Source: JAWVFM01 sp963841455 (GTDB lineage: Bacteria > Actinomycetota > Thermoleophilia > Solirubrobacterales > 70-9). Taken from it: a stretch of DNA of 64,000 bases. The stretch is taken from NCBI GenBank assembly GCA_963841455.1, contig CAWJCU010000007.1:1-64000 (forward strand), read 5' to 3'. Below the pieces are notes generated by a model. The model saw only the letters and a program-made list of their open reading frames with translations, did not search any database and was not told the origin of the DNA. Numbering within the stretch: the first letter of the stretch is position 1; each line of letters begins with the position of its first letter. Of this stretch, positions 15,682 through 25,086 are shown one piece after another. The translations under genes were made by a program, and so were the position numbers.

Positions 15682-16359
15682 ATGTCGGACCGACCCACCG
15701 CCGGCGCCGAGGAGCTCATCGGACGGTCGCCGCTCATTTCGGGTGCGTACGACCTCGCCCACGGGGCCCACGCCGGCCAGCAGCGCAAGGACAACGGGGC
15801 GCCGTATCTGACGCACCCCCTGCGGGTCGCGCAGCTCGTCGAGGAGGCCGGGTTCGACGAGGAGGTCACGGCGGCAGCGCTCCTTCACGACGTGGTGGAG
15901 GACTCCGAGATCGGCCCCCGGGAGATCGCGCGCCGGTTCGGCTCCCGGGTGGCCGAGATCGTCTCCGCCCTTACCGAGGACGAATCGATCGAGGACTACG
16001 AGCAGCGGAAGGCGGAGCACCGGGACCGCGTCGAGGCGGCGGGGCCGGACGCGGTCGCCATCTACACCGCCGACAAGCTGGCGAACCTGCGCGACATGCG
16101 AGGCCTCTATGCGGCGATCGGCGAACGCGCCGCGGAGCGGTTCACCGCCCCGCTCGGTCTACGCTCGCGCCTGTGGCTCGAGGACGCCACGATGGCGGAG
16201 CGCGCCCTCCCCGGCTGCGACCTCGCCAATGACCTGATGGCTGAGGCCGAGGGGCTTCGAGCGAGATCGCAGCGCAGCGCTCGCCCGCTGAGCGCACGAG
16301 ACGCGTTCTCCGGCAGGAGGGGACGGTCCGGGGTCAAATCACGCGGCGATCAGCCGTGA
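15682..16359 (+). CDS. HD-domain (p)ppGpp hydrolase-like protein
   Basis: 225 residues. The HD-hydrolase signature of SpoT/MESH1-type enzymes is present: GAYDLAHGAHAGQQRKDNGA, PYLTHPLRVAQLVEEAG, AAALLHDVVEDSEIGPRE (HD metal pair) and YTADKLANLRDMRGLY. There is no synthetase, TGS or ACT domain, so it is a small alarmone hydrolase candidate acting on (p)ppGpp or a related nucleotide. The C-terminal 40 residues are basic and low-complexity. Its TGA overlaps the GTG of corA (GTGA). Confidence 0.8.
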   Translation: MSDRPTAGAEELIGRSPLISGAYDLAHGAHAGQQRKDNGAPYLTHPLRVAQLVEEAGFDEEVTAAALLHDVVEDSEIGPREIARRFGSRVAEIVSALTEDESIEDYEQRKAEHRDRVEAAGPDAVAIYTADKLANLRDMRGLYAAIGERAAERFTAPLGLRSRLWLEDATMAERALPGCDLANDLMAEAEGLRARSQRSARPLSARDAFSGRRGRSGVKSRGDQP

Positions 16360-17332
16360 TAGTCGACTGCGCCCACTACCGGGAGGGCGTCCGCCAGCAC
16401 GAGGACTCGCTCGACATCGAGCAGGCGGCGGAGTACGCGCGCGCGGGCGACGGGTTCATCTGGGTGGGCCTGCTCCATCCCACCGAGCGACGAGCTCGCC
16501 CAGGTCGCGAAGGCCTTCGACCTTCCTGAGCTGGCGGTGGAGGACGCGGGGCGCGAGCACCAGCGGCCGAAGATCGAGGAGTACGAGGGCAGCTACTTCA
16601 TGGTCCTGAGGACGGCTCGCTACGACGAGGAGCAGGAGCGGGTCCACTTCGGCGAGATCGACGTCTTCCTCGGGCCCGGGTACGCCGTCTCGGCGCGTCA
16701 CGGCGAGGCGAGCCCGCTCACCGGCGCCCGCGAGCGCCTCCAGACCGAGCACCGCGAGCTGATGGAAACCGGCGTGTCGGCCGTCGAGCTGGGCGGTTCT
16801 CGACCAGGTCGTCGACGACTACGAGCCTGTGATCGAGGGGATCGAGTCCGACATCGAGGAGGTCGAGCAGGAGGTCTTCGAGGCGAAGACCGAGTCGATC
16901 GAGCGGATCTACTTCCTGAAGCGTGAGGTGATCGAGTTCCACCGCGCGGTCGCGCCGCTGCTCGGGCCCCTCGACGCGATCGAGCGAGGCGCGTTTCCCC
17001 AGATCGCCGAGCACCTGCGGCCGTTCTTCCGCGACGTCGGCGACCACGCCCGGCGCGTCGACGAGCAGGTGCTGGCAGCCCGCGAGCTCCTGACCTCGAT
17101 CCTCGAGGCGAACCTGGCGATGATCAACCTGCGCCAGAACGAGGTGGTGAAGGCGGTTTCCGCCTGGGCGTCGATCGCCGGCGCGATCGCGATCATGGCC
17201 GGGATCTGGGGAATGAACTTCGAGCACATGCCCGAGCTCCATTGGGAGCTCGGCTATCCGCTCGCGCTGCTCACGATGGTCGCCGCGGTGCTGGTCCTCC
17301 ACCGCTTCTTCAAGCGCCTCGGCTGGCTATGA
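16356..17332 (+). CDS. corA: CorA-family magnesium transporter, two frameshifts
   Basis: GTG 16356 overlaps the HD gene stop. The N-terminal domain begins VIVDCAHYREGVRQHEDSLD. Removing single extra bases near 16488 and 16789 gives one frame through DELAQVAKAFDLPELAVEDA, YFMVLRTARYDEEQERVHFG, VLDQVVDDYEPVIEGIES (long coiled helix), ILEANLAMINLRQNEVVK and the pore signature IWGMNFEHMPE, ending with two membrane helices. CorA proteins are pentameric divalent-cation channels of the inner membrane. Both indels are +1 and the sequence beyond each is well conserved, so sequencing error is more likely than decay. Confidence 0.85.
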
Positions 17333-17348
17333 GCGGTCTACCATCGAG

Positions 17349-18244
17349 ATGGTGGACGCCTCCTCGCTGCTCGGCGGCCTGCTCGAGCTCCTCCCGGTCC
17401 CGCTCGCGGGCCTGGCCTACGCCAAGCGCGCCTCAGACGCTGGCCGACACGCGGAACCGCCGGTGCCACCGGCGCGCCGGCTCGGCGTTCGCGGCCGGCC
17501 TGACGCTGATCCTCATCGCGCTCTTCTCGCCGATCGCGCGGCTCGCGGACGAGCTCGTCTACATGCACATGGTCGAGCACCTGCTGATCGGCGACCTCGC
17601 CGCGCTCCTGCTGGTCATCGGCCTCACCGGCCCGATCCTGCAGCCGATCCTGAAGATCCGCGGGCTTCACTGGCTCCAGGCCCTCTCGCTGCCGTGGGTC
17701 GCGTTCCCCCTATGGGCGGCCGACCTCGTCTTCTGGCATCTGCCGTTCCTCTACGACGGCGTGATCGACTACCCGCCGCTTCACGCGCTGATGCACGCGT
17801 GCTTCATCGCCTTCGGGATGCTGATGTGGATGCCGGTTTTCGGGCCGCTGCCGAAGCCGATCTGGTGGCGGAACGCGGCGCCGCTCGGCTACGTGGTCGA
17901 TCGTCCGGCTCTTCAGCACCGCGTTCGGCAACGTCCTCATCTGGTCGGGCACCGCGTTCTATCCGCGGCTACGACCGACGGGGAGGCCGCGCACGGAATC
18001 TCGCCGCTGACCGACCAGGGCATCGCCGGCGCGATCATGATGGGGGAGGGGATGCTGGTCACGCTCGGGGTGATCGTCTGGCTCTTCTTCCGCGCGGCGC
18101 GCGAGGTGGAGCAGCGCCAGCGCCTGCTCGACCTCGCCGACGCCGCTGGGATTCCCGCTCGACGAGCGCCGCGCGGCCCGCGCTGTCGCGGCGGGCAAGG
18201 CCGCGCTGCTCGAGGAGCGGATCAGGGCGGCGGATGAGCATTAG
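17349..18244 (+). CDS. CtaG-like cytochrome c oxidase assembly protein, frameshifted
   Basis: The composite protein matches the caa3-type CtaG family: MVDASSLLGGLLELLPVPLA, ELVYMHMVEHLLIGDLAALL (conserved His pair), GLTGPILQPILK, HALMHACFIAFGMLMWMP, then LFSTAFGNVLIWSG, GISPLTDQGIAGAIMMGEGM and IVWLFFRAAREVEQRQRL. About seven membrane segments. It is thought to help deliver copper or haem during oxidase assembly. Five single extra bases (near 17433, 17899, 17967, 17982 and 18151) must be removed to read it in one frame; all are +1. It ends with TAG 18242-18244. Confidence 0.75.
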
Positions 18245-18368
18245 GGCCCGCGACCGGCTCGGGGCCTGGCTCGTCACCGGCCCGCTCGCCCGCGTCGCGG
18301 GCTTCTTCGCCGAGCTCTCGGTCGCGCTCTGGCGGGCGGCGACCCGCCGGCCCCAGCGGGAGGACTGA
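18234..18368 (+). CDS. Small hypothetical protein (44 aa)
   Basis: ATG 18234 overlaps the last codons of the CtaG-like gene (ATGAGCATTAG). The product MSIRARDRLGAWLVTGPLAR, with FFAELSVALWRAATRR after it, has an amphipathic or weakly membrane-seeking helix flanked by Arg. Overlap with the upstream stop suggests translational coupling. No family recognised; it may be a short membrane-associated protein. Confidence 0.45.
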   Translation: MSIRARDRLGAWLVTGPLARVAGFFAELSVALWRAATRRPQRED

Positions 18369-18388
18369 GGCGGCGCTCACGCGCCCAC

Positions 18389-18394
18389 TAACGT
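18389..18394 (+). promoter_or_regulatory. -10 box of tig
   Basis: TAACGT ends 10 nt before ATG 18405 with no ribosome binding site in between. Confidence 0.4.
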
Positions 18395-18404
18395 TGCGCG
18401 TCGA

Positions 18405-19785
18405 ATGCGCACCTCAGTAACCGAGCTTCCCGACAGCCGCGTCCGCGTCGACGTCGGCGTCGAGGCGGACGCCGTCGACGAAGCGGGTCGAGCGCACCGC
18501 GCGCCAGCTCGGCCGCGAGATGAAGATCCCGGGCTTCCGCCGCGGCAAGGTCCCGGCGGAGCTCGTGATCCAGCGCGTCGGCCGCGAAGCCGTGCTGGAG
18601 CAGGCGCTGCGGGACTCGCTCCCCGAGTGGTACGAGCGGGCCCTGCTCGAGGCGGGGATCACCCCCGTCGGCGACCCGAAGCTCGACGTCGCCGACCTCC
18701 CCGAGGCGGGGGGCGAGCTGGAGTTCTCGTTCGAGGTCGGCGTGCGCCCAGGGGCCCGCGTCGGCGACTACAAGGGGCTCGAGGTCGGCAGGCCCGAGGT
18801 CGAGGTGCCGGACGAAGCGATCGCGGGCGAGCTCGACCGCCTGCGCGAGGGGCTGGCGAGCGTGAGCCCCGTCGACCGCCCCGCGGTCGAGGGCGACCTG
18901 GCGGTGATCGACTACGAGGGGACCGTCGACGGCGAGCCGTTCGAGGGCAGCTCGGCGCGCGACCTCATGGTCGACCTCGGCGACGAGGGTCTCCTGAAGG
19001 AGATGAAGGACGCCCTGATCGGCGCCTCGCCGGGCGACGAGCTGGAGGTCGAGCTGACGTTCCCCGACGAGCACCGCCCCGAGGAGCTGGCGGGGAAGCA
19101 GGCGAAGTTCGCCGTGACGCTCAAGGAGGTTCGGGAGAAGAAGCTGCCAGAGCTGAACGACGAATTCGCCAGCGAGGCCTCGGAGTTCGAGACCCTCGAC
19201 GAGCTGCGGGAGGAGGTCGGATCGCAGATCGGGGCCGCGCTCGAGCGCCGGGCCGACGCCGAGTTCCGCGAGGCGGCCGTCGACGCCGCCGCCGCGCAGA
19301 CCAACGTCGAGCTTCCCGACGACATCGTCCATGCGCGCGCGCACGAGATGTGGGAGCGGTTCGAGCGCCAGCTCCAGGGCCGGGGGCTCGACCCGGCTGC
19401 GTATCTGAAGATGGCCGGCAAGACCCGCGAGGAGTTCGTGACCGAGGCCGAGGAAGAGGCCCGAACGGCGCTGCGGCGCGAGGCGACGCTCGCGGCGATC
19501 GCCGAAGCCGAGGGGATCGAGGTGTCGGAAGACGAGCTGATCGAGGCGCTCGGCCCCGGCGAGGGCGAGAACGCCCCCGAGAAGCTCCTCTCCCGCCTGC
19601 GCGAAACCGGGCGCGACACGCTGCTTCGCGACGAGCTCCGCATGCGCAAGGCCGCTGATGTGGTCGTCGAGTCGGCGAAGCCGATTCCAGTCGAGCAGGC
19701 GGTGGCCCGGGAGGCGATCTGGACTCCGGAGAAGGAGCGCGCCGAGGCGGGGGAGGGGGCGCTGTGGACGCCCGGAGCCGAGTAG
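18405..19785 (+). CDS. tig: Trigger factor, one frameshift near start
   Basis: The ribosome-binding domain begins MRTSVTELPDSRVRVDVGVE; removing one extra G near 18486 joins DEA to VERTARQLGREMKIPGFRRG, which contains the GFRxGK ribosome-docking loop. The FKBP-type peptidyl-prolyl isomerase domain follows (residues about 150-240, GDLAVIDYEGTVDGEPFEG), then the long helical C-domain (DELREEVGSQIGAALE). About 459 residues, the usual length. Trigger factor chaperones nascent chains at the ribosome exit. It heads the classic tig-clpP-clpX order. Confidence 0.92.
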
Positions 19786-19794
19786 CCGGGACGC

Positions 19795-19800
19795 TAGACT
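19795..19800 (+). promoter_or_regulatory. -10 box of clpP
   Basis: TAGACT ends 10 nt before ATG 19811. Confidence 0.5.
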
Positions 19801-19810
19801 GGCGCGCCTC

Positions 19811-20395
19811 ATGAGTCCCCTCGTTCCAATGGTGGTCGAGCAAACCTCGCGCGGCGAGCGCGCGTTCGATATCTACTCGCGGCTTCTGAACGAGCGGATC
19901 ATCTTCCTCGGCACCCCGATCGTCGAGGACATCGCGAACCTTGTCGTGGCCCAGCTCATCCACCTCGAGTCGGAGGACCCGGACAAGGACGTCTCGATCT
20001 ACATCAACTCGCCGGGCGGCTCCGTCTACGCGGGCCTCGCCATATACGACACCATGCAGTACATAAAGCCCGACGTCCAGACCATCTGCGTCGGTGTCGC
20101 GATGAGCATGGGGGCCCTGCTACTCGCCGGCGGCACCGAGGGCAAGCGGATGGTTACTCCGAACTCGAAGATCCTCATCCACCAGCCGACGTCCGGCTTC
20201 CAGGGCCAGGTCACGGACATCGAGATCCACGCGCGCGAGATCATCGACATCCGCCGGCGCCTCGACGAGATCCTCGCCAAGCACACCAACCAGCCGCTCG
20301 ACAAGGTCAAGACCGACACCGAGCGCGACTACTTCATGTCGCCCGAGGAGGCGGTCGAATACCACCTCGTCGACCGCGTCATCGAGCACCACTAG
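19811..20395 (+). CDS. clpP: ATP-dependent Clp protease proteolytic subunit
   Basis: 194 residues, normal length. The catalytic triad is visible: Ser in GVAMSMGALLL, His in ILIHQPTSGFQG, and Asp in the RRRLDEILAKHT region. Other landmarks are IYINSPGGSVYAGLAIYDT and the C-terminal RDYFMSPEEAVEYHLVDRVI. It forms the two-ring protease chamber fed by ClpX. Upstream tig and downstream clpX are the canonical neighbours, although a toxin-antitoxin pair and a secreted protein are inserted before clpX. Confidence 0.97.
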   Translation: MSPLVPMVVEQTSRGERAFDIYSRLLNERIIFLGTPIVEDIANLVVAQLIHLESEDPDKDVSIYINSPGGSVYAGLAIYDTMQYIKPDVQTICVGVAMSMGALLLAGGTEGKRMVTPNSKILIHQPTSGFQGQVTDIEIHAREIIDIRRRLDEILAKHTNQPLDKVKTDTERDYFMSPEEAVEYHLVDRVIEHH

Positions 20396-20404
20396 GGCGC
20401 ACGG

Positions 20405-20804
20405 CTACCAGATCGTCGCGCGCGGGTCGAACTCGCGGAGCGTCGAGTCCCGGGTGACGAGGGCCGCGCCCTCGCTGCGAGCAGTCGCGTAGATCAAGCG
20501 GTCGGCCGGGTCGCTCGGGAACTCATCCCCGAGAAGCGCCGCCTCGGTGGCGGTGGCTGGGGTGAGCATGAGCGCCGCGACGCCGGGCTGGGCCAGCGCC
20601 GCCCGGATCCATCGCCGCGGCTCGCGGTCGAGAGCGATACGCCCCGCGCGTGACGAGCATCACGACCTCCCAGGCGGAGATCGCCGCGACGCCGACCGAG
20701 CCCGCAGCGCCGATCGCCGCCCGTGCGGCGTCGCTGAGCCGGTCGGGGTCGTCCACCCACCAGATCCAGGCGTGCGTGTCGAGGACGACCACGGCGTCAG
20801 TCAC
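20405..20804 (-). CDS. VapC-type PIN-domain toxin, one frameshift
   Basis: From GTG 20804: MTDAVVVLDTHAWIWWVDDP (first PIN Asp), AAISAWEVVMLVTRG (Glu), then after removal of one extra base in CGGGG near 20645, IALDREPRRWIRAALAQPGV, FPSDPADRLIYATARS (DPADR Asp) and ALVTRDSTLREF (last Asp). This is a complete PIN ribonuclease of the VapC type. The start overlaps the stop of a Phd-like antitoxin. The pair is placed between clpP and clpX. Confidence 0.8.
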
Positions 20805-20976
20805 CGTCGGAGGACGCCGCGTCCCATGCGACGCCGATCGGCGCGATCAGCTCGTCGTCACCGACCTCATAGGTAACGCTGCCACGGAGCGACGCATCAT
20901 CGTCCACCGGCACCACCTTGGCGACCGGGCGGCCGTGCTTGGTCACCGTCATCTCGGAGCCGCTCTCGCGGCACAC
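20797..20976 (-). CDS. Phd/YefM-type antitoxin, start uncertain
   Basis: The C-terminal part reads ESGSEMTVTKHGRPVAKVVP, the beta-strand TKHGRPVAxxxP pattern of Phd/YefM/VapB antitoxins, then DELIAPIGVAWDAASSDGD and stop. GTG 20976 is the first in-frame start but leaves only 59 residues, without the usual N-terminal half. The upstream region may contain another single-base error. The stop overlaps the toxin start by 3 bases. Confidence 0.6.
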   Translation of the reverse strand: MCRESGSEMTVTKHGRPVAKVVPVDDDASLRGSVTYEVGDDELIAPIGVAWDAASSDGD

Positions 20977-21102
20977 CGTCCGTGGAGTGCGGTGGGTGAA
21001 GGCGGGGTTGCGGATCGCGATGGCGGGGTCGGTCGCGGCGGCGACGCGGGCCGCGCCAACTGCGGATCCGGGAACAATTTCCCGATCCGCGCCTGCTGAG
21101 CT

Positions 21103-21570
21103 TCAGCCGCCCGTCGCGGTCCAGTGGACCTTGCCGCTGTTGCAGCGGCTAGAGCTGCCGCCGCCCGGGTGGTCGGTGGGGACCTTGCGGCCGTGGATCC
21201 GCATCGTGCCCGAAGCCAACTCGCCGCTGTCGTCCACCGTTCCCTTCAGGACAAGCGTCGAGAGGGGCTTCCTGTGGTGGGGGAGGGTGAAGACCGCATC
21301 GACGCGCAGCATCGGATACTCCGGCTGGACGGGCCGGTAGCTCGGCCTCAGGGCGGCCGTCTCGGTGTTGTGGCCGCCGGCGCAATCGAGCGGGAACTTC
21401 TTGAACGCGAGCGAGAATAGGCGCCAGACGTGGCGCTTCTCGCTGATCTTGAACGAGAGCGTCCCCGTCCCCCCGAACGAGCCGTCGTAGGTACTTGTCG
21501 ACGCGAACGCCGTGGACGCCAGGAGAAGCGACGCGAGCGCCGTCGCCCCCGCGATCGAGATCCGTCTCAA
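21103..21570 (-). CDS. Secreted protein of unknown function
   Basis: 155 residues with a clear signal peptide (MRRISIAGATALASLLLAST, cleavage near AFA|STS). The mature part reads TYDGSFGGTGTLSFKISEKR, CAGGHNTETAALRP, VDAVFTLPHHRKPLSTLVLK, MRIHGRKVPTDHPGG and a final C-containing segment CNSGKVHWTATGG. It resembles small beta-rich secreted proteins seen repeatedly in Thermoleophilia genomes. Function unknown. Confidence 0.7.
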   Translation of the reverse strand: MRRISIAGATALASLLLASTAFASTSTYDGSFGGTGTLSFKISEKRHVWRLFSLAFKKFPLDCAGGHNTETAALRPSYRPVQPEYPMLRVDAVFTLPHHRKPLSTLVLKGTVDDSGELASGTMRIHGRKVPTDHPGGGSSSRCNSGKVHWTATGG

Positions 21571-21719
21571 AGCCAGGTCCCCCTATTGGTGTGTTGATCC
21601 GCCTTTCCGTCAGGTTACCGTCACCGGCAGGATCGGACGGCCCTATGACGTAACTGAGGCGTGCCAGGCTTGCAGCCCGCTTGGCGTAATCTGGTTCGAG
21701 CTCCGGAAAGGGGAGACCG

Positions 21720-23002
<1,283 letters not shown>

Positions 23003-23006
<4 letters not shown>

Positions 23007-23836
23007 CCGACCCGCGCGGCGACCAGCTCCGCCGAGCGCTCCCATAGCGCAGCGGCGAGATCGTCGTCCTGAGCCTGGGGGCTCGGCGGGACGGGTCGTC
23101 CCTTCTCGACGTACTGGCCACGGAGAGTCGCGGCCTCGGGGTCGAGAGCGAGCCAGACCAGCGAGCGCGCCCCGGAGTCCGGCGAGCGCAGAAACGGCCC
23201 GGCGAGCGTCAGGAAGACGCGCGCCGCCACACCGTCGTTCTTCCCGAAGCCGGTGCGGATGACGCCTGGGTGAAAGCAGTTGACGGCGACGGTGGGGTTG
23301 CGCCGCTGGAGCTCTTTGGTGAACAGCACGTTGCAGAGCTTGCTCGTCCCGTAGACCCGGGCCGGGCGGAAACGGCCGCGCTCGGATTGGAGGTCATCGA
23401 GGTCGATGAGACCGCCCCTGTGCGCGTCGCTCGAGGTCGTCACGACGCGACCGTTCGCCTCGATCACCCGGTCGATCAGCAGGCTCGTGAGCAGGAACGG
23501 CGCCAGGTGGTTGAGAGCGAAGGTCCGCTCGTAGCCGTCCTCGGTCACGTGCCGGGAGGTGAACATTGCCCCGGCGTTGTTGACGAGCACGTCGACGGTC
23601 GGATAGGCCTCGCGAAGCTCCGCGGCCACCCGGCGCACCTCGGCCATGCTCGTGAGGTCGGCGGCGTGCCCGCCGATCGCAGCGCCGCCTCCAGCCGCCC
23701 GTGCACGCTCCACCGCTTCCCGGACACGATGGGAGTCGCGGCCGATGAGCGCGAGGTCCGCGCCGCGCTGGGCGAGGGCGACGGCGGCGGCGAGACCGAT
23801 CCCGCGCGTCGCGCCGGTGAGAACGACCGTGGGCAT
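23003..23836 (-). CDS. Short-chain dehydrogenase/reductase
   Basis: 277 residues. The NAD(P)-binding motif TGATRGIGLAAAVAL is at residues 7-21, NNAGAM near 92, and the catalytic YGTSK (Tyr-x-x-x-Lys) near 165 with the Ser in VTTSSDAHRGG. The profile resembles retinol-dehydrogenase/WW-domain-oxidoreductase-like SDRs (DLDDLQSERGRF, VNCFHPGVIRTGFG). Substrate unknown. Its ATG overlaps the stop of the upstream aldo/keto reductase (TGATG), and its stop overlaps that of clpX on the other strand. Confidence 0.9.
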
Positions 23837-24975
23837 CAGACCGGGGAGCGCGCCTTGGCCAGATCTCTTCGAGGGTCGATCCGCCAGCGTCCGGCGACCT
23901 CGGCGAGCTCCCGCGCCAGCTCCCAGCGGTCCGGGCGCTCGTCGCCCTCGTGGTCGGGGCTTGCGCCCTTCAGCGCCATGCAGCCGGTGTTGTCGCCAAT
24001 CGCGCGGATCCTCCCGACGTCGTCGGCGTCGAGCCGCTGATCGGCCGGCAGTGCCGCGAGCTCGGCGCGCTTGTCCTCGATCGGCCGCGCCCGCGATCCC
24101 GCCTCCTGGATCAGCGTCGGCGCGCAACAGGCGACCGCCGGGTGGGCGAGGTTCCACTGGCAGGCCAGCTGCAGCGGTGTGAGCTCCGCCGCCTCGGCGA
24201 TCGGGCGCAGGCGCTCGACTCTCTCCAACCCGGCGGCTACCCACCCCTCCGGCCTGAACCCGCGGTGGTCGCCGGCCGCGAACCCGCCGTCCGGCGGCAC
24301 GTCGCCCCAGAAGAGCCCGCCGTAGTCGACGACCCGGGTGATCACGCGCACCCCGTGCATCGCGGCAGCGTCGAGGACAAGCTCCCCCGGCCACGGCTCG
24401 AGCGGGTTGAGGATGATCATCGCCCAGTCGATCTCGGCGCCGAAACGCTCGAAGCAGCCGATCAGGTCGAGGGTGAAGCCGTTGGCCGGGCCCGGGGCGA
24501 CGCCGATCAGCCGCGTGAGGCCCCCCTCTCGAAGGGAGGCCATTCCCGCCCAGACCCGCTCGCTCTCGAAGCCGGTGCGGTCGGGGTTGTGGAGGAGGAG
24601 GAGATCGAACGCGTTGGCTCCGATGCGCTCGAGGCTCCGCTCGGTCGCCATGCGCAGGTAGTCCGAGTACTTGGCGGGTCCGCGCAGGCGGGCGTCGGTG
24701 AAGCGCGGAAAGCCGCGCGGACCGTCGCGCTCGCCCTCGTAGAAGTCGTGTCCCACGGCGCCGACCAGGGAGTAGGAAGCCCGGTCGGTGAGGGCGAGCG
24801 AGCGGCCGAGGAGCTCGTCGGCGGCGCCCTCGCCGTAGACGTCGGCGCTCAGGACGGTATCGATCCCACCGCCTGGGCGCAGGAGCTCGGCGAGGCGGTC
24901 CTCGGCGAGCTCATCGCCGAAGTGCATGAAGCGGCCACCGCTCCAGGTGCCGATGGCGGTGCGGCCGGGGTCCAT
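23836..24975 (-). CDS. Aldo/keto reductase family protein
   Basis: 379 residues. Landmarks are AIGTWSGGRFMHFGDELAED, IDTVLSADVYGEGAADELLG (catalytic Asp/Tyr region), RSLERIGANAFDLLLLHNPD and the C-terminal LTPLQLACQWNLAHPAVACC. The family reduces aldehydes and ketones with NADPH; this is the D-threo-aldose dehydrogenase-like branch. TAACCT ends 8 nt before ATG 24975, so it is probably leaderless. Forms a two-gene operon with the SDR gene. Confidence 0.88.
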   Translation of the reverse strand: MDPGRTAIGTWSGGRFMHFGDELAEDRLAELLRPGGGIDTVLSADVYGEGAADELLGRSLALTDRASYSLVGAVGHDFYEGERDGPRGFPRFTDARLRGPAKYSDYLRMATERSLERIGANAFDLLLLHNPDRTGFESERVWAGMASLREGGLTRLIGVAPGPANGFTLDLIGCFERFGAEIDWAMIILNPLEPWPGELVLDAAAMHGVRVITRVVDYGGLFWGDVPPDGGFAAGDHRGFRPEGWVAAGLERVERLRPIAEAAELTPLQLACQWNLAHPAVACCAPTLIQEAGSRARPIEDKRAELAALPADQRLDADDVGRIRAIGDNTGCMALKGASPDHEGDERPDRWELARELAEVAGRWRIDPRRDLAKARSPV

Positions 24976-24983
24976 CGCGCCAG

Positions 24984-24989
24984 AGGTTA
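24984..24989 (-). promoter_or_regulatory. -10 box of aldo/keto reductase operon
   Basis: TAACCT on the minus strand ends 8 nt before ATG 24975. Confidence 0.45.
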
Positions 24990-25010
24990 GGCGACGCAGG
25001 CGCACATACC

Positions 25011-25054
25011 TTGCGGCCGCCTTTGGGCGGCCTTACACGCTTCTTTCGGGGCTA
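25011..25054 (+). repeat. Twin-hairpin intergenic repeat, copy B
   Basis: CCGCCTTTGGGCGG (first stem) then TTACACGCTT and CGGGGCTAGAGCCCC (second stem) match the layout of copy A at 13314-13361. The shared words are CCTTGCGG, CGCCTTTGG, TACACGC and TTTCGG. Stem bases differ between copies but still pair (GGAGC/GCTCC versus GGGGC/GCCCC). It lies directly before the valS promoter. Confidence 0.6.
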
Positions 25055-25074
25055 GAGCCCCTCATCTTCATAAC

Positions 25075-25080
25075 TAGACT
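25075..25080 (+). promoter_or_regulatory. -10 box of valS
   Basis: TAGACT ends 6 nt before GTG 25087, so the transcript would begin at or within a base or two of the start codon. Confidence 0.55.
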
Positions 25081-25086
25081 CGATCC

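Noticed and set aside
25011..25086. T-box riboswitch upstream of valS
   Set aside because: No antiterminator motif of the AGGGTGG type and the transcript appears leaderless; the hairpins belong to a repeat also found before an unrelated gene.
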